Under the pieces are notes generated by a model. The model was not told the DNA's origin and did no database searches. It saw only the letters and a list, made by a program, of their open reading frames with translations. Positions 34,496 to 47,900 of a DNA stretch of 64,000 bases are shown here, one piece after another; position 1 is the first letter of the stretch; every line of letters starts with the position of its first letter. Position numbers and translations under genes: made by a program. This stretch comes from Zarea fungicola (taxonomy: Eukaryota > Ascomycota > Sordariomycetes > Hypocreales > Cordycipitaceae): positions 1-64,000 of the forward strand of contig FWCC01000257.1 of NCBI GenBank assembly GCA_900169235.1, in the 5' to 3' direction.

Positions 34496-36454
34496 CAGTG
34501 AGGTTTGGCAATAAAAATAGCGTGTCACGCAATCCCAGACGTTGTATGAACTGCAAATTTCTATTCAGGGTTTTTTCTCTGATGGTAAATTCAAAGACGC
34601 TACAAGGAGTGTACAACGTACCATCACAGATTAATTGTGCCTCTTCAGGCACACCAGTTCAAGGAGATCGGCGGCTCCGTCGGCTTCGGCCGATGGCTTC
34701 GGCCTCAGTCCCAATGAGGTCGACGAGCATCATCTCCCTTCGGAGGAAGTAATATTAATATTCAGTCTCCGCAAAGGTGTGTCATCAAAAGGCTTTCGTT
34801 CCTGTCTAATTTGCTACATACGACGCCAAAAATGCGATGCAACGTAATTATTATTTCTCGTGATGTCTTGCATAGTACGGCTTCTTGTTTTATGTTATGT
34901 ATCATTGGCAGAACTGTGCCTTCAGTGTTAGCCAAAGCTCACAAAAACGCTAGTTCAACTTTAGTGCAGATAGCACCCGGGCGACTTGCCGTTACTCTGA
35001 AGTGAGCATATGAAAAGGGGTAAAAGGGAAAGGAACTGGAAGAAAAGAAAGCCACAAGAAAAGTAAATCAAATAAAAGAGCTCGTGCAGATTCAAACCAC
35101 CACAAGGCAAATCATAAAATAAAATGAAGCCATGACATGGAATGACCATGCTATGTCACAGTGAGAGAGTAATGGATGCCACGGAAAAGTTTTTTCATCC
35201 CTGATAATATGCCAAATCCAAGGGCGGCTATACGGTTAATTTGCTTAACCCACAACCGGCTGGCCGTCATCAACAGATACGGAGGCATTCCTGCTCGAGA
35301 ATCCCGCTTGTTCCAAGTTTGATTGCTGGTCAAGAAGAGGGAGCAAAAAATACCCTTGTCGAGAAGGAAAATTTTCCATCCCCCAGGCTCCGACTACAAT
35401 TTAGCGTCCTTGCACGATCGATCTCGTTCTGACAAGTTCCTTTCTTTTTTCCCCTTGCTGACATGCAAGGGTGTCCCGCTATTTATTATTTTTATATTTT
35501 TTTTATTTATGTCTCCATCCTAGTTCTTGGTGGCTATGGCCCTGGTGCTTCCAATGCTGCTGAGTCACCGCCGAAACGTAACTAATTTGACGAGGCCAAA
35601 TCTGTACTCTGTACTGTTCTGCTTTGCAACGTTTTGTGTTCGACCGTTTATCTCAGTCACGGTGGGCATTATGATCCGTTTCAGACCGGGGGGACAAATA
35701 TAAGTGCCAGATATAACTGTCACAAAAAGTTGCACCCATTGAATGTAAACCGCTATTGGTTGCACAAGATAAGGCTGCTTTAATGCCTCAATCACGGTCT
35801 TGTTTCATCCACGTAAACATTGGTCCTCCACCCCTGTGTCTCATCAGGAATTGGTTGTGACAAAAATGTATTTTGCTGTAGTACGATCAAATTTGGCGCA
35901 GATCGGCAATTCCATTCAGGCAGATCTACGCTCGCGTTTCGGGTGGTCAGAGATGCCTGAAGGAGGCTTTTGGTCTACAACAAACCAGTTGTTTTCGAAG
36001 TAAAATATCCCGCTCTGCCAATCAATCTGACGAAACCAAATTTCAAAGGGCTACGGCGCTGATAATGCATTATCGGGGTTTTTGGGGGCGGGGGAAGCCT
36101 GCGGGCTCTCGTCTCGTGGTCCGTTGCTACCGAGTTGATGGACCAAGGGTTCTGTCGTTGGCTTGTCGCAGGGAGAAGTGTGGCTATTGTTCCAGTCTTT
36201 CCTGTCGCAAGGCTGCTAGACTGTAAAAGGAGATATTCGTAAACGAGGTATTTATTGCTCTTACCCGTTCCGTAACGTGGATTAGTAGGCATTCGAAATG
36301 TTGCTTGGTTATACTACGCTCGCATAACGGGATGGCGAAGTTGGAGACCAGCGCAGAGAGACTGAGCACACTGTAAGGGAGAATAAACGTTGTATGCAGG
36401 GCAACTTCGGAAAATTTGATGCATAAGTTTCGTTAGAACTAAATTATCCGTATT

Positions 36455-36504
36455 CCCCCCCCCCAAAATTTGCCTTTTCTGCTTGGGTGTGTGTGTGTGT
36501 GTGT
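36455..36504. repeat. C10 run and (GT)9 microsatellite
   Basis: A run of ten C (36455-36464) is followed 22 bases later by nine GT units (36487-36504), and then by purine-rich sequence. Both are slippage-prone tracts in a gene-poor interval. Confidence 0.85.
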
Positions 36505-39407
36505 TTTAAGAAAAAAATAGGGAAAAGGAAAGAAAAGGAAAGAAATGTGGCGTTAGGCGCCGATGTATTTTCTTGCGAGCGCATCGAGAGACTCTGGGCC
36601 GCCGGAACTTCCCTGCTTCTGTTTCTGTCATCCTAGGTCGAGCTCACGCACTTTTTGCATCTTTGACCTTGATCGAATGATTATGTTGCACAGCCGCCAA
36701 ACAGCATACTGGGAAGCAACAAGTAACTCGACACGACCTGTATCGACACAGTCGCACCCCGCCGTCTTACATGTGCATTGCACTTGTCTACTGGACGTCG
36801 CTCTGCATCTAGAGGCTGCAGGTAGAAAAAAACCCTGTTGTTGCTGATGGACTACATGAATGACTACGGTTTACATGAGGCGCTATTCCATGATCTGCAT
36901 TCCACATCAGCCGTTTCGTGACTTGGCTTCATGCACAATTACACTCCTTTTACTGTGCCTTGTTTTATTGACCAGTTTGTAAAAAATTGCAATCGACAAG
37001 TTTTCTCAACTGCCTGGCCCAAGCTTTGTACCCTGATATCCCTTTACCCTGTCTGGGCTTGTCCCTCCGCCTGCATCTCCATTCTCGCTTAATGCAGTGG
37101 GTATTACATTCAAGCCAAATGGGTGGCAAATTGCCACTAATTCAACCCAAAAAAAATTGCCTTCTCTCAGTTTTGTTTCCGAATTAGTGTATAGTGTCAT
37201 TTATCCATTTTCTTCTGATTGGCTCACTTCTCTTTCCCGCACTTGGGATTTGCTTCCCGGGGGCAGGAGGAGAAAAAAAAAAATAGACTTGCGAGCTGCG
37301 ATCCACTGACAGCTGTCCCCCCGGTTCTCCGCCCCCAAGAAGAGCTAAGGTACCCCAGTTGCCCAGTAAAAGTTTTTCACAAGGCCAGCAGAGTCCACTA
37401 GTTGTTGTAGTTTTAGGTTTAGTCTGTGGCCAAAATCTACGTCCCGCATCTTTTTTCCTGTCCAATTTTTCTTTTCAATTTCACCCCTTTCTGATAGTCC
37501 ATGCTCGCAGGTGGTTTCCTGCTAGTCTTCCCCTTTTGCTTGCCAGAGAAATCCTTCTGTACCTGGGAGACTAATAACACGAAATCCAGCATGGCAAATG
37601 ACGCATTGGCCTTGCCTAGCCCAGCTCTGGAAGGGATGGGAATGGGAATAGCAGACTAGTTGGCGTGTGGCTTGTTTGAATTTTTCTCATTCAACATTGC
37701 TGGTACACCCCTTCTTTCGGAAATTGGGTAATTATCTTTTTTTCCTCATCTGTGCTTTTTGCCACTCAATTGACGATGCGCCGCTAAACTGCTGTTACTA
37801 TTGGCTCAGAGTTATCTGAAGTCGTTGAGAGGCCTAGAGTACCGAATTGTTTCATGGAGAGAGCCGGCCGCGCCCGGACAGATGCGGATATCCATGGCTC
37901 ATGGCCGTAGCCATTAGCCAATGTCTGTACAAGTTTGCCGGGACTTTTGCCCCCTCGTTGCATAAGTTTGCCCAACCCTTGCGTTTCATGGCGGACCATT
38001 CCGTCCTATGGAGTTACCCCTGCCAGCGACGCTCCCTGCCCGATCCCCAATGTGGTTTTTTTTTGTGCAAAAATAGCGTAAACAGGTAATTTTAGGCGCC
38101 CCGGAAAGGCAATAGGCCGCATTGCCAGGTCTAACACAGTTTGTATATTATGAACTCTGTGCTCCGCAACGTCGAGTGGAACGACCGTGCCGGGGTATTG
38201 AGGTCAAAGAACACAATAGAAGACTACATACAGCCGGTGAAATCATTAATCACCAGGACTTAGAGGGGCTGTAATACAAGATGATGGGGTAAAAGAGTAA
38301 GTCCAATCGAAGAATAAGAAAATTCGCACTTGTCAGACTACCTTCGTTTTGCCAAACCCGCCCCCCAAATACATGTATCACGTACAAGCTATCCCGATTT
38401 TCTTTCCACAAAAGGAAATGCATCGGTAAGCCACCACTTTTGTGGAACAGAATTCAATTCTCAAGTAGAAAATTGCAACATTCTAACGAGGCTGACAAGG
38501 CTCTGTTCTGGAACTGGAATTCTGTACAGCCGCTGGTATCATTTCAAGTGTTCCTAAAGCGATTGGAAGAAAAATTTTGTCCTGTCTTGTTTGCTGTTAT
38601 GTTAGACATGCGGGTTCCGCTACTGCCATTCCGTCAAATGATAGACGTTTTGGAGAGAAAATTTGTTTGCCTGGTCTCAGACAGAGTCCATTTTGGCCAT
38701 TTAGCTACCAGTGTAACAGGACGACAAGGGAAAGAAAAACTCTACCTGTCCAGATCTAGTCTAAGCCCCGCCATCATTCCATGCGGACTGAAGAGCACGT
38801 ATGTGTGTATACAGTCCCGTTATCCAAGAGAGAAAAATCAACAAATTGTAGTAGAAGCATTCGCTTGCTTTGCGTTTGTGCCATTCATTCTTTGCTAATC
38901 TCATCATGAGCCGTTCACGCCGGGACAGCCAAAAAAAAAACCAAACCAAAAACAACAGTATGTCATAAAATCCCCTGCCGCCTTCCCATGCTTCGAGCAA
39001 CGGGTGCCCATGGATGCACGAAGCCTTTGGAGGCCCGTTGCACCAGCCTAATAAAATAAAGAACCCATAAAATACTCCAGAACAGCCAGTGTTGCCGAGC
39101 TTCTCTCAGAACACGCTGGCTGTGACCCAAACATAAGAAACAAGATGCGAGATAGGATATTATAATGTCAACATGATTTTGCTTTTCGCGGTATGCAGGA
39201 CGCCGTTGTAATGCCCTTTTTGGTACAACAAATTGGTCGCTATGAAAACAGGGTAAAAGAAAAGAGTAGTGTGTGGTCGAATGTGTTGTGGATGCGATTG
39301 AGTAGTGTGCATTGTCAGTGTGATAAAGTATCGGGTACGATGGTGGATGGTGAATGGACCCATATCCGATCAGTGGTGTACAGGTGTTGGTACTGAATCA
39401 AGTCGAA

Positions 39408-39893
39408 TTACTGCGATCGGCGTCGTTGCATTCTAACTTGTTCGAATGATACAGCGTAGGCTAGCAGCTCCTTCTTGGCACCGTCCGAGATGCGGGAGGC
39501 ATCCGAGGCCGTGCTCTGCATGGAGCATAGACTACTGTGTGAGCTCGAGGGTGTCAGTTGTCGAAGAGGCATGGAATGGCTTGGGCGTTCGGCTCGAAGG
39601 GAAGAGTAGTATCCGAGCAAGGGCTTGGCCGTGGGCGTGGTGCCATAGGGCTGAGCGTTGCTGAAGTCGTAGGCGGGCGATAGGTAGAATTTGGGACGGG
39701 GAGGAGAGCGTGATGGCACCGCCCAAGGCCCTGACGAAGGAGAAAAGCTGGGCGAGCTGGCTTGTGACGACGTAGAGGACGGAGACTTTTCGAAGTCGGC
39801 AAGGCGGCAGGATTCTGAGCAGTAGGCAGCGCCGTCCTGGACCTGCTTGTCACAGGCCAGGCAGTACTGGTGGATCCAGAGATCGAAAGTCAT
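39408..39893 (-). CDS. ecl1: Ecl1-type life-span regulatory factor
   Basis: A single-exon ATG frame of 161 codons. The N-terminus carries the family signature in residues 1-35: MTFDLWIHQYCLACDKQV, then a CxxC..CxxxC arrangement completed by AAYCSESCRLADFEKS. This zinc-binding motif defines the small fungal Ecl1/Ecl2/Ecl3 proteins, which in fission yeast extend chronological life span and respond to nutrient limitation. The remainder is Ser/Pro-rich and low in complexity, with a weakly conserved C-terminal helix (ELLAYAVSFEQVRMQRRR). Filamentous-fungal members of this group are typically 150-300 residues, so the length fits. It stands alone, with no other convincing gene for 7.9 kb on one side and 14.9 kb on the other, which suggests a large regulatory region. 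The promoter side faces 40000-41500. Confidence 0.85.
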   Translation of the reverse strand: MTFDLWIHQYCLACDKQVQDGAAYCSESCRLADFEKSPSSTSSQASSPSFSPSSGPWAVPSRSPPRPKFYLSPAYDFSNAQPYGTTPTAKPLLGYYSSLRAERPSHSMPLRQLTPSSSHSSLCSMQSTASDASRISDGAKKELLAYAVSFEQVRMQRRRSQ

Positions 39894-40621
39894 GATGGCC
39901 GCTGTGCTTGTGTGTGATGTGGTTGTAGAGAGGAAGCTGGTGTGAAGACAGTACGATCCGTCAAGAATAAATCGTAATCTGGCAGAACTCGAGCTTGAGT
40001 GTGTGACTGGTTGGTGGTGGACCGTGTGCGAGGACCGGAGGCCAGAGAAGGGTCAGAGCGAGTCAAGGCAGGAGTCAGAGCGACGAAGACAATGTGGTGT
40101 AGACTGATCCAGAGAAGTAGTAGAGTGTGAAGAAATAAAAAGAAAAGAATAGAACGGAAGAGTGAGGGTCAAGTTATTAGGAAGATGAAGCTGATGAGAA
40201 GGATTGGAAAGAAAGAAAAGAGGAGGGCAGTGGGATGTTCAAGTACTAATAATGAACCTGTCTGTAGATGGGCTGCATGGGAAGTGGGCTTAAGACTGGG
40301 CCGCCAGTATGAGTGAAGAGGCCTGGACGGCTTTGCAAGACAGGGAAGTTTTAGCGTCTTCATGAATGGTGCATTTGTGTACCTGCCTACCGTCATGCGC
40401 TGTGAAGTGGGGCGTGCTTAAAAAAATTAAACAAAAAAAGAGACGAATAAAATGGAAAAAAGAGGCTTAGCGTCATGTCCCGACAAGACAAGACAAGTGC
40501 TGGCTCTGGCCACCACCTGCTGAGAATAGTAGCGCTGGAGCTAGTATGACAGGGTGTGTTGCAGTGGAGCCGAGACCTAAGTGGAAAGACGGGCAAGGAT
40601 GGGGCTTTGTTAAACGGTACC

Positions 40622-40640
40622 AAAAAAAAAAAAAAAAAAA
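40622..40640. repeat. A19 homopolymer
   Basis: Nineteen consecutive A on the plus strand, 730 bases upstream of the Ecl1-type ATG. On the gene's strand it is a T run, which in fungi can act as a nucleosome-depleting promoter element. Confidence 0.8.
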
Positions 40641-41157
40641 CAGATGCCTGGCCCACAAATGCCCTGCAGCAGATGGCATCCGCTTTGGACATGGATGAGA
40701 CTCCATGGGTGGGCACTTGATCGCCGGGGAGGGGTGGTTCAGTTGAAGGCGTTATTTTCCCTTCCAAGTGGTGGTGTGTCTCACCAGTACGCACAAATCA
40801 TGGGTAGATTGTGCCGGTCTTGCACAAATTTTCTCTGCCACAGGGCTTGCAACAGCTGTTATGGCTGCACGGCGTGGCCGCGAACTACTATATTGAATCT
40901 TTGCAACTCGAGGTCGAAGCGCCATGGAAATTGGGCCGAATCCCGCTGTAGAAGCAGAAAGAAAGTTTTTTTTTTTTTTCTTGTCACAAGAAACGGTTGA
41001 ATCCGCTCCGCCTCATTTGCTTCAAACACCGAAGCTGGCGCTCAAAACGTTGACGCAAATGTGACAGTATTGCTTTGAGGGCGGTGGTGCCAAATCTGGT
41101 GCGTTTTAGGTGCCAAAACACGCAACAAAAGCCCACTGTAATATGCCCTCGTACAGT

Positions 41158-41214
41158 AACTACCTACTTAACCTAAGGTAGGTAAGGGACCTAGGCAGGT
41201 AGGTACCTAGGTAG
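41158..41214. repeat. GTAGGTAC palindrome cluster
   Basis: The stretch contains TACCTACTTAACC, AAGGTAGGTAAGG, GGACCTAGGCAGG and AGGTAGGTACCTAGGTAG, a second cluster of the palindromic GTAGGTACCTAC family seen at 24782. It lies 1.3 kb upstream of the Ecl1-type gene. Confidence 0.6.
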
Positions 41215-41930
41215 CGCTTCCACCACTGCCTTTCTCTCACACCATACAGCGGGCCTACCACGCAAAACCTTGCCCATCATTTTGCCGCCCCAGTGTGAGG
41301 TGACTCTTGCTTGGACTGTAACTGAAAATATGGAGACTGGTGCATAATTTGGCGGGAAACAACTTCAACGTGCGACGACCTCCCGCATCAGGATAAACCT
41401 GATCTGCTTCCCGTCCATAGCGCCAGAAGAGGACCAACCGACATCGGCCGTGTTACTCACTTGCAGGCAGCATTTTGGCTATTCTGTGCCTATGATGGAC
41501 TATGTATCGAACGTATATGCGCCGTACTCCATGCATGGCTTCCCGGCGTCACGATACGAGAAGGTTTTAGTTTTTTTCCCTAGGTTTTCAAGCCTGTGCA
41601 ACTGCTGGCGTTTGCCTACCGGTAGGTAGGGTTTGGCGAGAGAACCCTTTGTGGCTTCTGTGCCCTGTCAAATCTGCAGGCAACTGTTGCACTTGTCCTG
41701 TAGCTGGCCCGAATCCGAATTTGCAAAGTACAAGCTCGCGCCGTATTACCACTCCTACTTGGGAAGTATATAGGCCCCGTAACTTAGTAGTTCTCCATGG
41801 CCCTGTCGCTCGCCGCCTGCATCGTGTGCCAGCAGCTGGTATTTTGCCCCGTGGCTTGATCTCTGCATGTCGCCGGGGCACACCAGTTCCAAGCAACTCC
41901 ATCCCATCAACCCATCAACGAGGAGTATCA

Positions 41931-41968
41931 CGCACACACGCACACACACGCACACACACGCACACACA
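41931..41968. repeat. (CACACACACG)n microsatellite
   Basis: About four near-perfect copies of the decamer CACACACACG lie in tandem. Open frames that cross it are artefacts of the repeat. Confidence 0.9.
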
Positions 41969-44109
41969 ATTTCTGGACTCGTCCAACCACGGGGTCATTC
42001 TTGGCATGCCTCTACACCTTCGAGTGTGGAGCCGCTTTCACGGTGGCCGCGTTGACGAGAACTTAACATGGGGAGCTTTTGCTGGTGGCAAGAGAGGCTG
42101 CAAACTGCGCTAGGCAAAGCCACCCACCAGGAATGCATTTGGCTACTGTCTTGGCGGCCTACCACAACGTAGCAAGACATGACTGCCACCCTCCGCGCAT
42201 CAGGCTCACGCAACCTGCTTGCAGGACTCTCGACGGATACAGGCCGACACACAAGCTCACACTCCTGGTGGAGGCGCTGGCGGCCTAACCTTTTGGATTA
42301 TAGGACGCCAAATGTCTGTCCTCACGATCGGCTGCCCATGAGCTCTCAACACAAGGTTGAGATAGGTGTCACATCTTTTGGTGGCGACATTGCTTGGCCC
42401 AATTACAATCAGCCCCAAGCCACCAACTACTGCCTTCGCCCACTTCCACCAACAATTCCGCACCTCTCTGAGACCCGTCAATAATAGAGAGATAGTCTGT
42501 CTGCAGCCCCAACGTACCCCACTCTTCGAACTCATGTGTGACGGCCTGTCAACTAATGGTGTGTTCCTTGATCTCGGAAAAACCTGCACAATGCGTATAT
42601 GCGGCCACGACACATGTGGTGCGTAACCACTTTGAATCCAGGGAACAGAAAAATCCCTTGGTCTCTGATTGGATCTGGTGAAAGCTACCTCCGCGATGGC
42701 TATTTTGTCCTTCACTCCCAGATTGATACAAGAGTACAGATAGTTTTAGCAGATTTTGTGACCAGGCGTCCCACACATCTTCCTTACTCCGCAATAGCAT
42801 CAAGGCAAATCAACCGAGCCTAGATCGGCAACAAAGTCTCGTTGCTCATTTCCCAGAACGATAGTGGCTCTGCACCCAGGTCTCAAGGGCTGTGCAATCT
42901 TACCATTGATTGGATATGCCACCACAATAGTAAAATGGCTTACAATTATTTCTATTTACTGTGTACTGGAATGTTTATTTTGCCTTTGTGGGCTGGCTTT
43001 GCGGCGTCTAAGTCACACGGTTCAGCGTAATAACGTCGTCAATGTCTTGACTCAGAGCTTTCCACTGGGCTGCCAAGTTTGGAAGATGCATGGAATGCTG
43101 CTGTCGCGGATTTCACTGATGACGAGGCAGGTACTGGATAGAGGGCAGCCCGGATGAAAAGAACTGCACAGCATGATGCAATGCCAAAGCACTAGCATTC
43201 GGTAGTGGCCAGGGCAAAAGGCTCAGGAGGACGCCATTGGGCCGGTAGCCTCCATGAGATATATAGCTTCGCAACCACTCTGACGCCAATGGTCCAAGCC
43301 ACAACCAGGTCTTTGAGGCGTTATGGCCCCTCTTCTCTGTGATCCTTTTCCAAGACCCCGGATTTCTGTTTTTATGAAATAATAGCATTATTAGCGCCTT
43401 TCTCCTCAGGGAGCCACCTTGTGCCATTTGCTATTGATGCATGGCAGCCGGCCCTGAAGCTGGAACTCTGTCTCTGGCCCACGCGATTCAATCCGCCTGC
43501 TTGCGCAAATTACACAGCGACAGATATGTGCCAAGGGAATGTTCACTGACTAGTTCCATCGCCCTTGCATACACTTGTAAAACACGACAACGGCAAACGG
43601 CCGGGAGCGGATAAACTAGAGTGCACAACTTTTATGTGCCGTGGTAAAAGCGCCATGTTGACGGCCGAAACTCAGGCGTTTTGTGTGAGGTCATCGTGGT
43701 AGCTACCAGAACGACCTGTAATATTTTACTCCATGCGGCGCAAATTATGCGGCAAACCTCCCCGGCCCAGCTATCGTGGCCTCATCTCTCTGGCATGTAG
43801 TGCCTGTTACGGACTTGCTTCCCTAGCCCAGCCACCTCAGCCAGGCCATGATAAAACCACACAGGTTGATCTCCAGCATGACAACACTGCAGGCCATGCT
43901 CTTGGACATCTTGCCATCTTCTACGCATGATGCAAAGTTCGTCGTTGTTGCTGTTCTGATTTTGCATAAAAATGAAAACTACGCTGGCAATAAAACAAAG
44001 CTAACCTCGTAGATTTTAGAAATTGGCATTATGCGTTGACATAATGTTAGCACAAACTTAGCTTACCAGCCAGCCGTTCCGTTCCTGTACTATTTCAGTT
44101 CCTCCCGCT

Positions 44110-44367
44110 ATGGGGATTATGGAGAAGCAAACCAGCCTTCTCTCAATCTGGCTCCTTAGCGGATTGTTTCCCCTGGCCATTGGGAAAGAGGAGGACCGCT
44201 TTGAATGCAACTCCGTCAGCGAATCACAAAGCAACACTGTCAAGACCCCTCTCTCCGCAATCAATGTCTCTTGCGTTCGCTTCTATCGCCTTTTGCAAGA
44301 TCCGCTTTCCCCCAGTTCACCAGCCCACCCGCGCCCCAAGATTATGAGCATGGGATGGGATGATTGA
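44110..44367 (+). CDS. Possible small secreted protein, unrecognised
   Basis: An ATG frame of 85 codons starts MGIMEKQTSLLSIWLLSG and continues with a hydrophobic LFPLAIG, which could be a signal peptide. The remaining 60 residues contain two cysteines (FECNS and VSCVR) and match nothing I know. No intron or leader signal supports it, and it sits in a long gene-poor interval, so chance is the simpler explanation. Confidence 0.15.
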   Translation: MGIMEKQTSLLSIWLLSGLFPLAIGKEEDRFECNSVSESQSNTVKTPLSAINVSCVRFYRLLQDPLSPSSPAHPRPKIMSMGWDD

Positions 44368-44877
44368 AGCCAGGGTGCGGAGTACAATACTGAACAAGGT
44401 TAGGACTGTGTTGGGTCTTGACGATGTGAGACTTGAAAGCAAGAAGCTGGGGTTGAAAACTTTGGGGAGAGGGGCGTCTTCTGCTGACACAAGTCTGGGG
44501 AAATGGAAGCGGCAACTCGGTGTTGCAAATTGCCGATTTACCTATGTATGTACTTTTCTCCTCTGGATACACACACCACGGAATTCGAAGAAGTGAGGTG
44601 AGCGAGCGGTTGTGTATTTGATTTTATTAACAAGTGGCAGCCGCGGAAACCAGCCACTAGCCCAGACGCTTTCTTTTCTTTCTTTTTTGAGGCACTATTC
44701 TTGGTCTTTTGGCAAATAATGTAACACCCGAAACCGTTGGTCTCTGTAGATAAGATGGAGCTGCAGCTTGCAGTCGTGATTGTTGTGGGCAGGCACACAA
44801 GAACGAGTACGAGCGGGAGGGTTTGAAACCGTTGAAGCGATGACCGCACAATGTCATGACTTCCCTGTCGCAGTTGC

Positions 44878-44935
44878 TTTTTTCTTTTCTTTTCTTTTCT
44901 TTTCTTTTCTTTTCTTTTCTTTTCGTTTCTTTTGC
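44878..44935. repeat. (TTTTC)n microsatellite
   Basis: About nine perfect copies of the pentamer TTTTC (core 44881-44924) followed by slightly degenerate copies. The long minus-strand frame 44657-45223 runs through it as a Lys/Glu repeat, a sign that this frame is spurious. Confidence 0.9.
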
Positions 44936-47900
44936 TTTTTCCTTCAGCGATTTATTACTTAGTAGTATACTTTTGTTGCTTTTTATTTTTTGCATTCCCC
45001 AGTATGCATTTTCATTACTCTTCAGTTCCGCTTGCCCTCCTTCTGCTCTCCATAATTCTGCAGCCCCATATCCAATGACATCGTGGACCCCCAGCCCGTA
45101 GCATGGTAAGTGGATTGCGAAATTGGGGAAGGGGCGAGGCATCAGTGCAAATGGACGGGGCAAATCCATTCGAAAACTCCACTGCCATGTGAGAAAAACT
45201 AGTTTGAGAAGTGCGGAAGTCATGCCGCTTGCCTATAGCGAGATGGGGAACAACCCATCCCCTCTGTGCAGGTATGGTATTGCAACTCCGTTCTGAGAAA
45301 ACTGCTGATTGTATCGTTGGCAGTGGCAAACGTCATTGTACTGGCCCCGATCATTTTTTATTCCTTCGGTTGCTGTAGCCTGTTGTTTAAATCCCTCTCA
45401 CTTCGTCAGATATTACATACAAGAACACAGTAGGTCAGGCTCGGTAAAGGTGGACTGCATTTGGTACGATTCCCCGCGTAATGAAAGCGCCACAACCGTT
45501 CGACACTGGAGAACCTTGATAGCAAACCAAAAGAAAGAGAAAAAAACGCTATTTTGCTCGTTTGGCTGGTATACGCGGCCTTTCTGTTCGTGCACAAAGA
45601 ATGGTTTCCATTAGTTCAAGTTTAGCAGGAATAGAAGGAAACGGGCATTCCTGCCACGGGAAGGCTTTCGCTAGTTCTGTGCCGTTAGGACGGGGCGTGC
45701 GCGGGCCATGGCCGGCGCATCGAGTGAAAGAACCGCCTGGTACTAGAAAGACATAGAGGAAGTAGAGCCTGTGAGAACAAGGATTTTTTTGGTAAAAAAA
45801 AAAAAGGTCTCAGTTAGTGGCGAGTGAACCGGACTGATTTAATTCCAGATCAACCAGATCGTTTTCGGTTTCTGTTTCTATCCCTTCCCTTTAAAACAAA
45901 ATTCAGCGATTGTCACGTTGTTGTTTGTGCTCATTCATGTACAGGCTGACTCGAGGAGGACAAATATGGGATGTCGCAGTCCATACGCACACGGTGTGGC
46001 TGCACCCTAGGAGGAAAGGAAGGGTTCCTATTACCATGTGCACATATGTCGAGCCCCAAGACATGCATGGGCTGGGGCAAAGCGGAACCAAGATAGCGAA
46101 CAGGCTTGCGGGTGAGACGGATAAAGCCTCTATCGAAAGAAGCAAATATATATTCACATTGTACAAGGACCATCAGAAAAGGAAGGGCTACCACTTGTGG
46201 CTTGCTGCACAACCCAGCAAGGTGTTTGTCAGTTGAATCACAAATGTGGTCAGTCTCGCCCTTCCCGCCCTACTGTAGGCTTGGTTGGTTGTCTGCACAA
46301 CAGCACACATAACCGTATGCTCTACTACTGAGTTCTTATTACCGTTCCCAAGGCAATCCCCTGCCAGTCCTCCGCACAAGCAGCTAACAATTCTATAAAA
46401 TGGCGCTAGTCCTGGAGTGGACAAAAACCGATTGTTCGGGAAGTGGGTGGCACTGATGTTCGCTTTTAGTGGATGGACTAGTTATTTTGGTTGTTCGTCT
46501 TGAGGAATGAGTTGTTCCCCTCAAAGTCCCAATTCGGCACGAGCACCCGAGTCAGATGATACTGAACAAGGTCAAAATACCAGAGCAAAAAGCTTGACGC
46601 CATTTCATGGGGATTTTAGAGTTTGACCTCTCGGCCCTCTGCCGAATACTATACTTGTCATGAACCAATATAGATTTCCCCATTGGCATGGTTCAGAGCC
46701 TTGTTAGGAGGGCTGTGGGACTTAGTAGATAGTAGGTACTGAGTACCAGTAAGTCGTGCAGGAATGCTGATCTGCAAGCTCCAACTATGACAACCCAACT
46801 GCTGACGGAGGCAGGAGTACCAGTAAGCGCTCAACGGATTGCAAACATGTACAGAGTACTGAGTACAGGCATGGGAAATACAGGGGTGCGGCTTAACTTG
46901 CAGGTAATGAATGTCACACCGCACTGACCAGGATTTACTCAGGGGGCGGGAGGGCGGGAGCCAAGATTGTGCGCTTCTTTGTACAACGTACCCCCTGCGT
47001 AAATAATTGTTATGCAAACTCGAGTGACCTCACTCTTTGCCAGTGTGTTGTTGAGGCCATGAAAAACCATTGAAAACCCTCCTCCGGCGCCTTTTCAGCG
47101 CGGCAGGGACCAAGCCCGGCTGAAATTTTAATTCAAGCATTCAGCCGCAGAATAGCGAAGCCCAGGGCTTCGGTGGTCCGTACAATTGTGGGAAAAGTTT
47201 CTTGGCAGAGACGAGGCTAGCACAAAAAATCAATTCTCCGACGACGAGGCTTTGAGTTCTCAGCTCGGAAGACAGGCGATGGCTGGCTGTGTACTGGGAG
47301 GTGGTGTGGTACTTGTACAGACTGTAACTAGTGGTGTGTGCGTCCAAACTGCAATACCCTGGTTCGGATTCCTGCCGTCCTGAGACCTTTTTGAACAGGG
47401 GAGGTACCCTGGTCTAGAAAACGACCAAGAAATCGATGAGAGGTCTCGGATCGGGCAATGTCCACGGAGGATGGAGGACGAGCACAAGACTTGAACTTGA
47501 CGTTTGGCAAGTCTTGCCCTTGTCATATTGTCTTGACCATCAAGAAAGAAAAGTGGCTAAAAAAAGTACAGCGAACTAACAGAAAAGAGGATGAGTAAAA
47601 TTCCTAGCTACATATTTCAACTACAGCATTATGTGTGTAGTTGTGTAGGTAGCCAGCGTGGGATGAGGGATCACATCGCAATTGCACCGTGTTCGGCATC
47701 GCCCGTGCTGCACCCGATGGGCGGATGCAATGGTACCACACGTAAATCAACAGGCATATGGCCCCAATACGCGAGATGCTGGTTGCAGACCTCTCGACAA
47801 AACAAACGAAACCTGAGAACGACGGATGGATACAGCAATAGGATTGGCCAGGCTGCTCCCCAACCATGCAACGCCATGCAGCACTGGGCGAATGGCAGGG

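Larger units (their letters stand above)
31554..39407. other. 7.9 kb gene-poor interval left of the Ecl1-type gene
   Basis: Base composition is ordinary, in contrast with the island at the left edge, yet no frame on either strand looks like a conserved protein. The frames above 100 codons (33340-33747 minus, 38440-38898 plus, 34438-34752 plus) are of mixed, non-protein-like composition. The interval carries an (ATCTC)5 repeat, a C10 run and a (GT)9 repeat, listed separately, and frequent poly-A/T stretches. It may contain long untranslated leaders, non-coding RNA or regulatory DNA, which cannot be told from sequence alone. Confidence 0.45.

Noticed and set aside
36560..36850. Minus-strand Cys-rich stretch (CTCKTAGCDC) resembling a metallothionein
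   Set aside because: No ATG in frame, no sensible splice join, and the cysteines stop after ten residues.
38440..38898. 152-codon plus-strand frame
   Set aside because: TTG start, no family resemblance, and no splice or leader signals.
41649..42113. 154-codon plus-strand frame
   Set aside because: It starts with TTG and crosses the CA-rich microsatellite, which produces a His/Thr repeat.
44657..45223. 188-codon minus-strand ATG frame
   Set aside because: It runs through the (TTTTC)n microsatellite as a Lys/Glu repeat and the rest has no protein-like conservation.
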